Shown here piece by piece: positions 9,643-16,833 of a stretch of DNA of 64,000 nucleotides. The position numbers were made by a program, and so were the translations under genes. Within the stretch, counting starts at the first letter, position 1. Each line of letters starts with the position of its first letter. Below the pieces are notes generated by a model that saw nothing but the letters and a program-made list of their open reading frames with translations, was not told where the DNA came from and did not search any database. The DNA comes from Phenylobacterium montanum (lineage in GTDB: Bacteria; Pseudomonadota; Alphaproteobacteria; Caulobacterales; Caulobacteraceae): positions 4,992,501-5,056,500 of the forward strand of contig NZ_CP073078.1 of the NCBI RefSeq assembly GCF_018135625.1, in the 5' to 3' direction.

Positions 9643-10731
9643 ATGAGCGACGAGACCACCAGCCTGAACCCCGCCGTCCGCGCGCCCGAGGTCGGCGAGC
9701 CGGCGCCCTTCTTCACCGCCGCCACCGACAAGGTCGCCCGCTACAGCCTGGACGTGGCCGCCGGGCGCTGGATCGTCTTGATGATCTTCGGGACCCTGGG
9801 CTCGGACGCTTCGCTGGCCGCCCTCGACCTCGCCTTGCGCGATCGCGACACCTTCAACGACACCGACGCGGCCTTCTACGGCGTCAGTGTCGACCCGGCC
9901 GACAAGCACGAGCGCGGTATCGGCGATTCCGAGCCGGGGGTGCGTTTCTTCTGGGACTTCGACTGCCAGGTCGCGCGGCTCTACGGCGTGGCGGACGAGC
10001 AGCACCTCAGGCCCGCCATCTTCCTGATCGACCCCGCCTTCCGCATCGCCATGGCCGAGCCGATCGAGAACACCGCCGCCGTCATGGCCCGCCTGCATGA
10101 GGAATTGGCCGCCCGCCCCAGCCTGGCCGACAGCCCGACCGCCCCGGTGCTGGTCCTGCCGCGGGTGTTCGAGCCCGAGCTGTGCCAGGCCCTGATCGCC
10201 TGTTTCCGCGCCGGCCAGCCCAGCGAGTCCGGCTTCGCCATCGATGTCGACGGCCGCACGGTGCTGCAGGTCAATCCGACCCTGAAACGCCGCACCGACG
10301 TCACCATCGAGGACGAGGCCCTGATCGCCGCCGTGCGCAGCCGGATCGAACAGCGCCTGTTCCCCATGATCCGCCGCGCCTTCGGCTGGCGGGCGCAGCA
10401 CATCGAGCGATACCTGATCTGCCGTTATGACGAGGCCGACCGGGGCTTCTTCTTCGCCCACCGCGACGACGTCACCGCCGGCACCGCCCACCGCAAGTTC
10501 GCCGTCTCGATCAACCTCAACGACGGCTACGAGGGCGGCGAGCTGCGCTTCCCCGAATTCGGCCGCCGCACCTATCGCCCTCCAGCCGGCGGAGCGGCGG
10601 TGTTCGCCTGCAACCTGCTGCACGAAGCCACCCCGGTCACCCGCGGCGAACGCTTCACGGTGGTGCCGTTCCTGTTCGACGACGAGGGGGAACGGGTAAG
10701 GCAGGCGAATTTGGGGTTAGTCGGAGCCTAG
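9643..10731 (+). CDS. Redoxin-like domain fused to a 2OG-Fe(II) oxygenase
   Basis: 362 residues from the ATG at 9643. Residues ~8-150 resemble the AhpC/TSA peroxiredoxin fold (VGEPAPFF start, WIVLMIFGTLGS, VRFFWDFDCQVARLYGV end). The position expected to carry the peroxidatic cysteine reads TLGSDAS and has no Cys, so peroxidase activity is doubtful. Residues ~180-360 form a prolyl-4-hydroxylase-like double-stranded beta-helix with iron ligands His273, Asp275 and His327 and a 2-oxoglutarate-binding Arg near 337. It is probably a cytosolic hydroxylase acting on a protein, peptide or small molecule. It is transcribed away from the TPR/ATP-grasp operon across copy 1 of the repeat. Confidence 0.85.
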   Translation: MSDETTSLNPAVRAPEVGEPAPFFTAATDKVARYSLDVAAGRWIVLMIFGTLGSDASLAALDLALRDRDTFNDTDAAFYGVSVDPADKHERGIGDSEPGVRFFWDFDCQVARLYGVADEQHLRPAIFLIDPAFRIAMAEPIENTAAVMARLHEELAARPSLADSPTAPVLVLPRVFEPELCQALIACFRAGQPSESGFAIDVDGRTVLQVNPTLKRRTDVTIEDEALIAAVRSRIEQRLFPMIRRAFGWRAQHIERYLICRYDEADRGFFFAHRDDVTAGTAHRKFAVSINLNDGYEGGELRFPEFGRRTYRPPAGGAAVFACNLLHEATPVTRGERFTVVPFLFDDEGERVRQANLGLVGA

Positions 10732-10780
10732 CGGTGGCCCGTTGCAGACCTTGACTACTGCTGCGACAGTCGGTCCTGAG

Positions 10781-11197
10781 ATGCGCGTATTTCTTCCCAC
10801 CATCTTCATGCTGACCGCGCTCACAGGTTGCAGCGGCTATGTGCGCGATGAGCAACTCAGCGGTAGCTACAGGCTCGTCGCCATCGACCTGGACGAAAAC
10901 ATGATCGTGTGCAGGCAGATTAAGGGAGCGGCCTGCGTTGGAGACGAACTTCCTGGGCCAACGGTCTTTGCCGCAGGTGCGGACAACCACTACGTGACGA
11001 TTGCCCGGCATCCAATGGAGATGGAGCCCGCGCCCGACAAACGGGTGACCCAATACTACTATGTTATCCGCCATCGAGATGATGAGTTGTTGCGTGATGG
11101 CGATGTGATAGGGCCGCTGAACGAGGCCCAGTTCACTGCTGCGAAGGCCCAACTCCATCTGCCCGCGTTTTCCAAAACATTCGATGATCTTCGCTGA
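10781..11197 (+). CDS. Small predicted lipoprotein, unknown function
   Basis: 138 residues from the ATG at 10781. An earlier GTG/TTG-type extension lacks a signal sequence and is not used. The N-terminus is a clear lipoprotein signal peptide with lipobox LTGC, giving the lipid-bearing Cys17. The mature part is polar, with no domain I recognise; it carries the run TQYYYVIRHRDDELL, two further cysteines (near residues 45 and 51), and ends in SKTFDDLR. Its base composition is visibly less GC-rich than its neighbours and it uses more A/T-ending codons, which hints at separate acquisition. It begins about 50 bases after the oxygenase fusion stops and may be co-transcribed with it. Confidence 0.75.
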   Translation: MRVFLPTIFMLTALTGCSGYVRDEQLSGSYRLVAIDLDENMIVCRQIKGAACVGDELPGPTVFAAGADNHYVTIARHPMEMEPAPDKRVTQYYYVIRHRDDELLRDGDVIGPLNEAQFTAAKAQLHLPAFSKTFDDLR

Positions 11198-11267
11198 GGC
11201 TTTGCACAAGCGCTCCGCGGCTGATGCTCGGAGCTAATCCGCAGTATGGCCGAGTGCTACCTCGCGC

Positions 11268-13307
11268 CTACCACCCCTCCAACGAAACCCGCTCCCGCTT
11301 GAAGCTGAACCGCTCCTCCGCTGGCATGTCCCATTCGCGGGCCAGGCGGTGGCCGGAATAGACGGCGGCGGCGATCGTTCCAGGGGCGAGGGCGTCGCCG
11401 ATGCGCTCCAGGCGGCGGCCGTCCGGCAGGGCGATCAGGGCGCGGTAGAGGGCGTCGTCGGGATCGCGGGCGGTGACGAGGAGGAGGTTTGGGGCCTCGA
11501 CCGCTGCGGCCGGGCCGCCGTGGACGCAGCCGAGGCGGCCGTCCGCCAGCGCCACGCCGCAGCGGACCTGGACGCCCAGGCGGATGAGCCGCGCCTGGAT
11601 CTTGGCCTGTTCCAGGGTGTAGTCGGTGAAGGCCGAGACCACTGACGCCGGGGTCGCGTAGGTGACGGCCAGGCCCCGCCCGGCCAGGAGCTCGGCCAGA
11701 ACGCCGGCCATGTAGTAGTGGTCGTCGTCATAGACCAGCACCGGACCCTCGGGCGGGCGTCCGGCCATCACGTCATCCGGGGTGAACAGGGCGAACCGCT
11801 CCAGCCCCGAAATCCCCCGCCGCGCCGCCCGCCCCATGCCGTCGCGCCGCCAGGTCGAGCCGGTGGCCACCACCACCGCGTCGCAATCGAAGCCGGCGAC
11901 GTCCTCGGCCTCCATCCGGCTCTCCAGATAGAGGCTGACTTTAGGATCGGGCAGGATCGCCTGCAGCCGGTGGTCTGCGACACGCTTCCAGGTGGAAAGC
12001 CCCGGCAGTCGCGCCTCCTTCGCTGCGCGTCCGCCAGCCTCGGCTGCAGCGTCGGCCAGCACCACCTCGCAGCCGCGCTGGGCCAGCGCCCGCGCCGCTT
12101 CCAGCCCCGCCGGCCCCGCGCCAAGGATCAGCACCCGCTCGGTCCGGCCCAGGGCCGGGATGCGTTCCGGATGCCAGCCGCGCCGCCACTCCTCGCCCAT
12201 GGTCGGGTTCTGGGTGCAGCGGATGGGGACCAGGGTGGTGTCGCCGCTGACGCAGATGTTGCAGCCGATACATTCGCGGATGGCGTCGAAGCGGCCCTCG
12301 CGGATCTTGGCCGGGAGGAACGGGTCGGCGATCGAAGGCCGGGCGGCGCCGATCAGGTCCAGCACCCCCCGCCGCACCTGCGAGACCATGGCGTCGGGTG
12401 AGGTGAAGCGGCCGACGCCCACCACCGGCTTTGAGGTCAGGGCCTTGACCACCTGGGCGTAGGGCTCCTGAAAGCCCTCCTCGGCGAAGCGGGCGGTCAT
12501 GCTGTCGTTGGACCAGCTGGCCAGGCACACGTCCCAGAGGTCCGGCAGCTCGGCCAGCAGGGCGATCACCTCGCGCCCCTCGCCCTCGGCGGTGATGCCC
12601 TCGGGCCCCAGCAGCTGATCGATGGAGAGGCGGACGGCGACCGCGCATGTATCGCCGACAGCGTCCTTGGTGTCCTCGATCAGCTCTTTCAGGAGGCGCG
12701 CGCGGTTCTCCAGCGAGCCGCCATATTCGTCCGTGCGGCTGTTCAGGCTGCGCGACAGGAAGTGCATCGGCAGGCCGAGGTCGTGGCCGGCATAGACATA
12801 GACGATGTCGAACCCGGCCTTCTTCGCCCTCAGCGCCGCCGCCCGGTGCCAGCGGCGCAGGTCGGCGATATCGGCCTTGTCCATCGCCCGGGTCGAGATC
12901 GGGTAGTAGTCGCGCACCGGCCCGCCGCTGGGCGAGAGCGGGATCTCGCGGCTCCACAGGTTGGCGGCGGAGAGGCCCGTGTGGGCCAGCTCGATCCCCG
13001 CCAGGGCGCCGTGCCGCTTGACCGCCTCGGTCATGCAGGCGAGGGCGGGGATGTCGCCGTCGTCCCACAGCCGGCCCTCGATATAGGGCGAGAACTCCGA
13101 GCTCGGATGGATCTCCACCTCCTCGGTGCAGACCACGCCCCAGCCGCCCTCGGCCTTGACCTCGCGCATCTTCGCATGGGCCAGGGGATGGCGGTGGCCC
13201 ATGCCGTTGCAGTGGGGGACCTGATAGAAGCGGTTGGGCGCGATGACCGGCCCGATGCGGACCGGCTCGAACAGGATGTCGAACCGGGAAGTTTCGTCGG
13301 ACATCAT
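11268..13307 (-). CDS. Trimethylamine-dehydrogenase-like flavin/iron-sulfur oxidoreductase
   Basis: 679 residues matching the trimethylamine/dimethylamine dehydrogenase branch of the old-yellow-enzyme superfamily over its full length. Residues ~8-340 form the FMN-binding barrel, with NRFYQVPHC placing Cys33 where trimethylamine dehydrogenase links FMN covalently. A 4Fe-4S cluster is supplied by Cys346, Cys349, Cys352 and Cys364 (CIGCNIC ... C). Residues ~385-660 are the two nucleotide-binding domains (VLILGAGPAGLEAARAL). The aromatic bowl that holds trimethylamine is only partly kept: the loop after CNIC reads VSGDTTLV instead of carrying Trp, and TEEV replaces TEYC. The substrate is therefore probably another N-methylated or related compound. 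The cupin gene lies 6 bases upstream in the same operon. Confidence 0.88.
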   Translation of the reverse strand: MMSDETSRFDILFEPVRIGPVIAPNRFYQVPHCNGMGHRHPLAHAKMREVKAEGGWGVVCTEEVEIHPSSEFSPYIEGRLWDDGDIPALACMTEAVKRHGALAGIELAHTGLSAANLWSREIPLSPSGGPVRDYYPISTRAMDKADIADLRRWHRAAALRAKKAGFDIVYVYAGHDLGLPMHFLSRSLNSRTDEYGGSLENRARLLKELIEDTKDAVGDTCAVAVRLSIDQLLGPEGITAEGEGREVIALLAELPDLWDVCLASWSNDSMTARFAEEGFQEPYAQVVKALTSKPVVGVGRFTSPDAMVSQVRRGVLDLIGAARPSIADPFLPAKIREGRFDAIRECIGCNICVSGDTTLVPIRCTQNPTMGEEWRRGWHPERIPALGRTERVLILGAGPAGLEAARALAQRGCEVVLADAAAEAGGRAAKEARLPGLSTWKRVADHRLQAILPDPKVSLYLESRMEAEDVAGFDCDAVVVATGSTWRRDGMGRAARRGISGLERFALFTPDDVMAGRPPEGPVLVYDDDHYYMAGVLAELLAGRGLAVTYATPASVVSAFTDYTLEQAKIQARLIRLGVQVRCGVALADGRLGCVHGGPAAAVEAPNLLLVTARDPDDALYRALIALPDGRRLERIGDALAPGTIAAAVYSGHRLAREWDMPAEERFSFKRERVSLEGW

Positions 13308-13313
13308 GGGTCT

Positions 13314-13865
13314 CTAGCTGCGCACCAGTTCCCGGTCGATCAGCACCGCCAGGAACAGCGCCGGGCCGCCGTGGGCTTGCCAGGCGTGGTTGGTGCCGCG
13401 CTGGATCACCACCTGGCCCGGCTTCAGGCGGGTCTCGCCGCTTTCCAGGATCAGGGTCGCGTCCCCCTGCAAGAGGCAGATCACGTCCAGGCTGTGGGTC
13501 TCGTGCATGGCCGGGTGGCGGGTCTGGTCGATGATGTGGTGGGCGCCGCCGAAGCTGGCGAAGCGCTCGCGGGTGGCCGCATTCAGGGCCTCGCGCGGAA
13601 CCCCATCCGGCGTCGGGGCGATCACGAACCAGCGCACCTGCACATTGCCGGGGCGCGGTCCCAGGATCGGCTGGCGGGTCCCGAGGTCGTCGTGCTGCTT
13701 GGGGTCCAGGGCGCCCGAGGCGGCGTCCTCCCAGATCTCGAACAGGCCGCCCAGGTCCGGGTCGCCCGCCTCCGACGAGGGGCCGCCGTCGAGGATCACC
13801 ACCGACTGTCCGCCCGCATCGTCGCCGGTGATCACCCGGCGCATGGCCTCCTTGAACGAGAACAT
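13314..13865 (-). CDS. Cupin domain protein
   Basis: 183 residues. The ATG at 13865 has a strong ribosome site (AGGAGG, 6-8 bases upstream), which decides the start against a longer in-frame ORF. The C-terminal half is a cupin barrel: HSLDVICLLQGDATLILESG, LKPGQVVIQRGTNHAWQAHG, with metal-type His residues (HHIIDQTRHPAMHETH). The N-terminal half (residues 1-85) is poorly recognisable and may be a degenerate second cupin. Small cupins of this type often sit with aromatic or amine degradation enzymes and bind ligand or metal. It is immediately upstream of the flavoprotein and divergent from a LacI regulator, which is the likely controller of the pair. Confidence 0.82.
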   Translation of the reverse strand: MFSFKEAMRRVITGDDAGGQSVVILDGGPSSEAGDPDLGGLFEIWEDAASGALDPKQHDDLGTRQPILGPRPGNVQVRWFVIAPTPDGVPREALNAATRERFASFGGAHHIIDQTRHPAMHETHSLDVICLLQGDATLILESGETRLKPGQVVIQRGTNHAWQAHGGPALFLAVLIDRELVRS

Positions 13866-14007
13866 CCTGACCCTCCTGCTGCTCCGCGTCGCTGTGTCCC
13901 CGCCGCTACGCTCCAGTGTGGGCGAGGCGCGCGCTTTGCGATAGGGCTTGCGCGCCGCGGCGGCGCCTGATGTCTGGTAACGCGAACAAGAGGGGCTGAG
14001 AACGGGA
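13866..14007. promoter_or_regulatory. Divergent promoter region between cupin and LacI genes
   Basis: This 142-base region must hold promoters for the cupin/flavoprotein operon and for the LacI gene. An inverted repeat GGCGCGC (13926-13932) / GCGCGCC (13950-13956) spans 31 bases and is a candidate operator. No convincing -35/-10 pair could be assigned by eye. Confidence 0.35.
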
Positions 14008-15063
14008 TTGGCGGTCGCCACGATCAAGGATGTCGCGGCCCGGGCCGGGGTCTCCGTGATGACCGTCTCGCGCGTCCTGAACGGCGAGCGCTACGTCAGC
14101 GAGGCCAAGCGCGCCCTGGTGCTGGCGGCGGTCGAGGCCCTGGATTTCCGCCGCAATCCCTCCGCCCGCGGACTGCCGGGCGCCCGGAGCTATGTCCTGG
14201 CCCTGGTGGCCGACCATATCGCCGGCTATTCGGGCGGCATCGAGCGGGGCGCCATCCGCCGCTGCCGCCAGGAGGGCTACCACCTAGCCGCGGTGGCGCC
14301 GGACCCGGAGATCGCTGACCCCGCCAAGGCGCTGGGGAGGCTGGTGGCCGGCCTGCCCGCCGACGGACTGATCCTATTGCCGCCCCTGGCCAACAATCGG
14401 GCCGTGCTGCAACTCCTGACCGAGCGCGGCAAGCCGTTCGTGCGCGTGGCGCCGGACGACCTGTTCGACCTCACGCCCTCGGTGCGGATCGACGAGGTCG
14501 CCGCAGCGGCCGCGGTGATGCGCCATCTGATGCAGCAGGGCCACCGCCGGATCGGCTTCGTCGAAGGCCCGTCGGAGCACGGCGCCTCGGGCCGCCGCCG
14601 ACGGGGCTATGTCGAGGCCCTGGCCGGCGAGGGGCTGCCGTTCGAAGAGAGCCTGATCCGCCCGGGCGATTTCACCTTCGAGGCGGGCCTCGCCGCCGGG
14701 CGGTCCCTGCTGGCCCTGGCCGAGCCGCCGACGGCGGTGTTCGCCTGCAATGACGACATGGCCCTCGGCGTGATGTCGGCCGCGGCTCAGGCGGGCGTGG
14801 CGATGCCAGCGCGGCTGGCGGTGGCCGGCTTCGACGACATCGAATTCGCTCGCGAGATCTGGCCGCCCCTGACCACCATCCGCCAGCCGACGGAGGCCAT
14901 GGGCGAGGCGGCGGCCGAGCTCCTGATCGCCCGCATGGGTCGCGGCGGCGCCGAGCTGCCGATCGAGGCCCGGCTCTTGGACTACGAGCTGATCATCCGC
15001 GGCTCGACCCTGGCGGAGACGGGGCGCGGGGCGCCGGTCGACCCGCGCACCACCAGCTCATAG
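14008..15063 (+). CDS. LacI family transcriptional regulator
   Basis: 351 residues from a TTG start. The LacI helix-turn-helix is at residues ~5-25 (TIKDVAARAGVSVMTVSRVL), followed by the hinge and a periplasmic-binding-protein-like sensor domain (FACNDDMALGVMSAA, VAGFDDIEFAREIWPPLTTI). It is divergent from the cupin/flavoprotein operon and is its probable repressor. Its 3' end overlaps that of a second LacI gene by 82 bases, tail to tail. The two proteins are clearly paralogous and share the C-terminal LDYEL..RGST motif. The effector cannot be read from the sequence. Confidence 0.9.
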   Translation: MAVATIKDVAARAGVSVMTVSRVLNGERYVSEAKRALVLAAVEALDFRRNPSARGLPGARSYVLALVADHIAGYSGGIERGAIRRCRQEGYHLAAVAPDPEIADPAKALGRLVAGLPADGLILLPPLANNRAVLQLLTERGKPFVRVAPDDLFDLTPSVRIDEVAAAAAVMRHLMQQGHRRIGFVEGPSEHGASGRRRRGYVEALAGEGLPFEESLIRPGDFTFEAGLAAGRSLLALAEPPTAVFACNDDMALGVMSAAAQAGVAMPARLAVAGFDDIEFAREIWPPLTTIRQPTEAMGEAAAELLIARMGRGGAELPIEARLLDYELIIRGSTLAETGRGAPVDPRTTSS

Positions 15064-16040
15064 TCCAGCCAGCGGTTGGCGGGCTGAGAGGCGCGGCCCC
15101 GGTTCGCGCCCTCGATCAGGATGTCGACCGCCGCCGCGCTCATCTCGGCGATCGGCTGGCGCACGGTGGTCAGCTGCGGCCAGGCCATGCGCGAAGGCTG
15201 CGAGTCATCGAACCCGGCCACCGAGATGTCGCCCGGCACGCTGAGGCCTGCATGCAGCGCCGCCCACATGACGCCGAGGGCCATGTCGTCGTTACTGGCG
15301 AAGATGGCGGTGGGCGGGTGGTCGAGCCCAAGCAATGCCTCGCCGGCGACCATGCCCGACTGGAAGGAGAACTGGCCCGGCTGGATATGTTCGGCAGGCA
15401 CGACAAGGCCGGCTTCGCCCATGGCCCTTAGATACCCCTCCAGCCGTCGGGGCGCGGCCCCATGGCCCGGATGGCCCTTGATGAAGGCGATGTCGCGGTG
15501 GCCCAGGCTGAGCAGGTGCCGGGTCATCTCGTAGGCCGCGTGCACGTCGTCCATGGCCACGCAGGGGGCGCGGTCGGCGTCGCGGTCGGGGGCGATGCGC
15601 ACATACCGCACCCCGGCCCGTTCGATGGCGTCCAGCACCGCGAGGTTGTCGCAGATCGGGGGGGTGAGGATCAGGCCCTCGACCCTGAGGCGTGACAGGA
15701 TCGGCTCCAGGGTCGCCACCACGTCGTCGGTCGGCTCCAGCGGCTCGACGATCAGGTAGTAGCCGGTGGTGCGGCAGCGGGTGATGGCCCCGGTCTGGAT
15801 CTTGGAGATGTAGGATTCGCTCGGATTGTCGAACATCAGCCCGATCAGGTACGAGCGCCCGCCCGCCAGGTCCCGCGCCGCCACGTTGGGCACATAGCCC
15901 AGTTCGGCCGCGATCGCCTTGACCCGGTCGCGCAGCTCCTTGCGTACATTGGGTTCGTCGTTCAGCACCCGCGAGACGGTCTTGAACGAAACGCCCGCCG
16001 CCTGGGCCACATCCTTGATGGTGATCTGGCGCGTATCCGC
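14982..16040 (-). CDS. LacI family transcriptional regulator
   Basis: 352 residues from the GTG at 16040, chosen because GGGAG lies 8-10 bases upstream; a TTG at 16073 would add 11 basic residues. Helix-turn-helix at residues ~7-27 (TIKDVAQAAGVSFKTVSRVL), then a ligand-binding domain (IFASNDDMALGVMWAALHAG, VAGFDDSQPSRMAWPQLTTV). After the shared LDYELVVRGST motif the protein runs on for 17 residues (GAPRPVSARVEPRMISS). That tail is encoded antisense to the same conserved motif of the convergent LacI gene. The target is unknown; no sugar genes are adjacent on its own strand. Confidence 0.9.
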   Translation of the reverse strand, partial: ADTRQITIKDVAQAAGVSFKTVSRVLNDEPNVRKELRDRVKAIAAELGYVPNVAARDLAGGRSYLIGLMFDNPSESYISKIQTGAITRCRTTGYYLIVEPLEPTDDVVATLEPILSRLRVEGLILTPPICDNLAVLDAIERAGVRYVRIAPDRDADRAPCVAMDDVHAAYEMTRHLLSLGHRDIAFIKGHPGHGAAPRRLEGYLRAMGEAGLVVPAEHIQPGQFSFQSGMVAGEALLGLDHPPTAIFASNDDMALGVMWAALHAGLSVPGDISVAGFDDSQPSRMAWPQLTTVRQPIAEMSAAAVDILIEGANRGRASQPANRWLDYELVVRGSTGAPRPVSARVEPRMISS

Positions 16041-16116
16041 CACCTGTCGCTCCCGACTGCGCTGTCGTCTCAATATCGGCTGAAAATCACGCGCTCGTCG
16101 AGCGCTGGACGCGGGG

Positions 16117-16740
16117 TCAGCGCGCCTCGCGCCACATCGGCCAGATGGTTGGGCCGCCGCCGGGCACGACGATCTCGCCGGTGACCTCGAAACCGAAGCT
16201 CTTGTAGATCGGGATATTCGTGTCCTTGCTGGATTCCAGATAGCAGGGCATGTGCGCGGCGTCGGCCAGGGCCAGGTGACGGCGCATCACCACTCCGCCG
16301 AAGCCCATGCCCTGTTTGGCGGGGTCGGTGCCGATAGCCTGCAGGTAATAGTGCGGCTGGTGCGGGTGGCGCTTTTCGATGTGGTCCATGACGCTGGTCA
16401 CGTGGGCCGCGCCGCCGGCGCCGAAGAGGCTGAGGAATTCGACCCCGTTGACGATGTACTGCCAGAAGGGGATGTGCCACTGGTTCGGCGGCCGCCATAG
16501 GGCCGCGGCCTCGTAGCCGGTAGTGACGTCGCAGGCGCCGTACTTCACCCCGATCTTGAACAACAGCTTGAACAGGCGCGGCATCTTGGCCTGGCGCGAG
16601 GCCGGGTCCGAGAGGATGAAGCAGATCAGCGGGTCGTCGTGGAAGGCCCGGGCCAGGGTGGCGCTCAGGGGATCGGCGTCCGCCCAGACCGCCGGCCGCG
16701 CCTCGGCGCCGGTCTCGCGCGCCCTCAGTTGAGCCGTCAT
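16117..16740 (-). CDS. GNAT family N-acetyltransferase
   Basis: 207 residues. Acetyl-CoA-binding core around residues 130-185: HYYLQAIGTDPAKQGMGFGG (the Q/R-x-x-G-x-G/A-type loop) then YLESSKDTNIPIYKSFGFEV, typical of GNAT enzymes. AAGGAAA lies about 10 bases upstream of the ATG. A perfect 16-bp palindrome 29-44 bases upstream of the start looks like a TetR-type operator. The acceptor substrate is unknown; proteins of this subgroup are often annotated only as GNAT. It is followed on the same strand by the end of a LacI gene but is probably a separate transcript. Confidence 0.85.
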   Translation of the reverse strand: MTAQLRARETGAEARPAVWADADPLSATLARAFHDDPLICFILSDPASRQAKMPRLFKLLFKIGVKYGACDVTTGYEAAALWRPPNQWHIPFWQYIVNGVEFLSLFGAGGAAHVTSVMDHIEKRHPHQPHYYLQAIGTDPAKQGMGFGGVVMRRHLALADAAHMPCYLESSKDTNIPIYKSFGFEVTGEIVVPGGGPTIWPMWREAR

Positions 16741-16768
16741 GCCCCGGGTTTCCTTTTGCGCCGTCTTC

Positions 16769-16784
16769 AGTAGCGATCGCTACT
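16769..16784. promoter_or_regulatory. Perfect 16-bp palindrome, TetR-type operator candidate
   Basis: AGTAGCGATCGCTACT is its own reverse complement and lies just upstream of the GNAT gene. The form matches operators of TetR/AcrR repressors, but no TetR gene is in the window. It may therefore serve a distant regulator. Confidence 0.5.
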
Positions 16785-16833
16785 TGAGCCCAGGGGCGTG
16801 GAAGGCGCAAGCGCCTGCGCCTTCCTCCACCCG

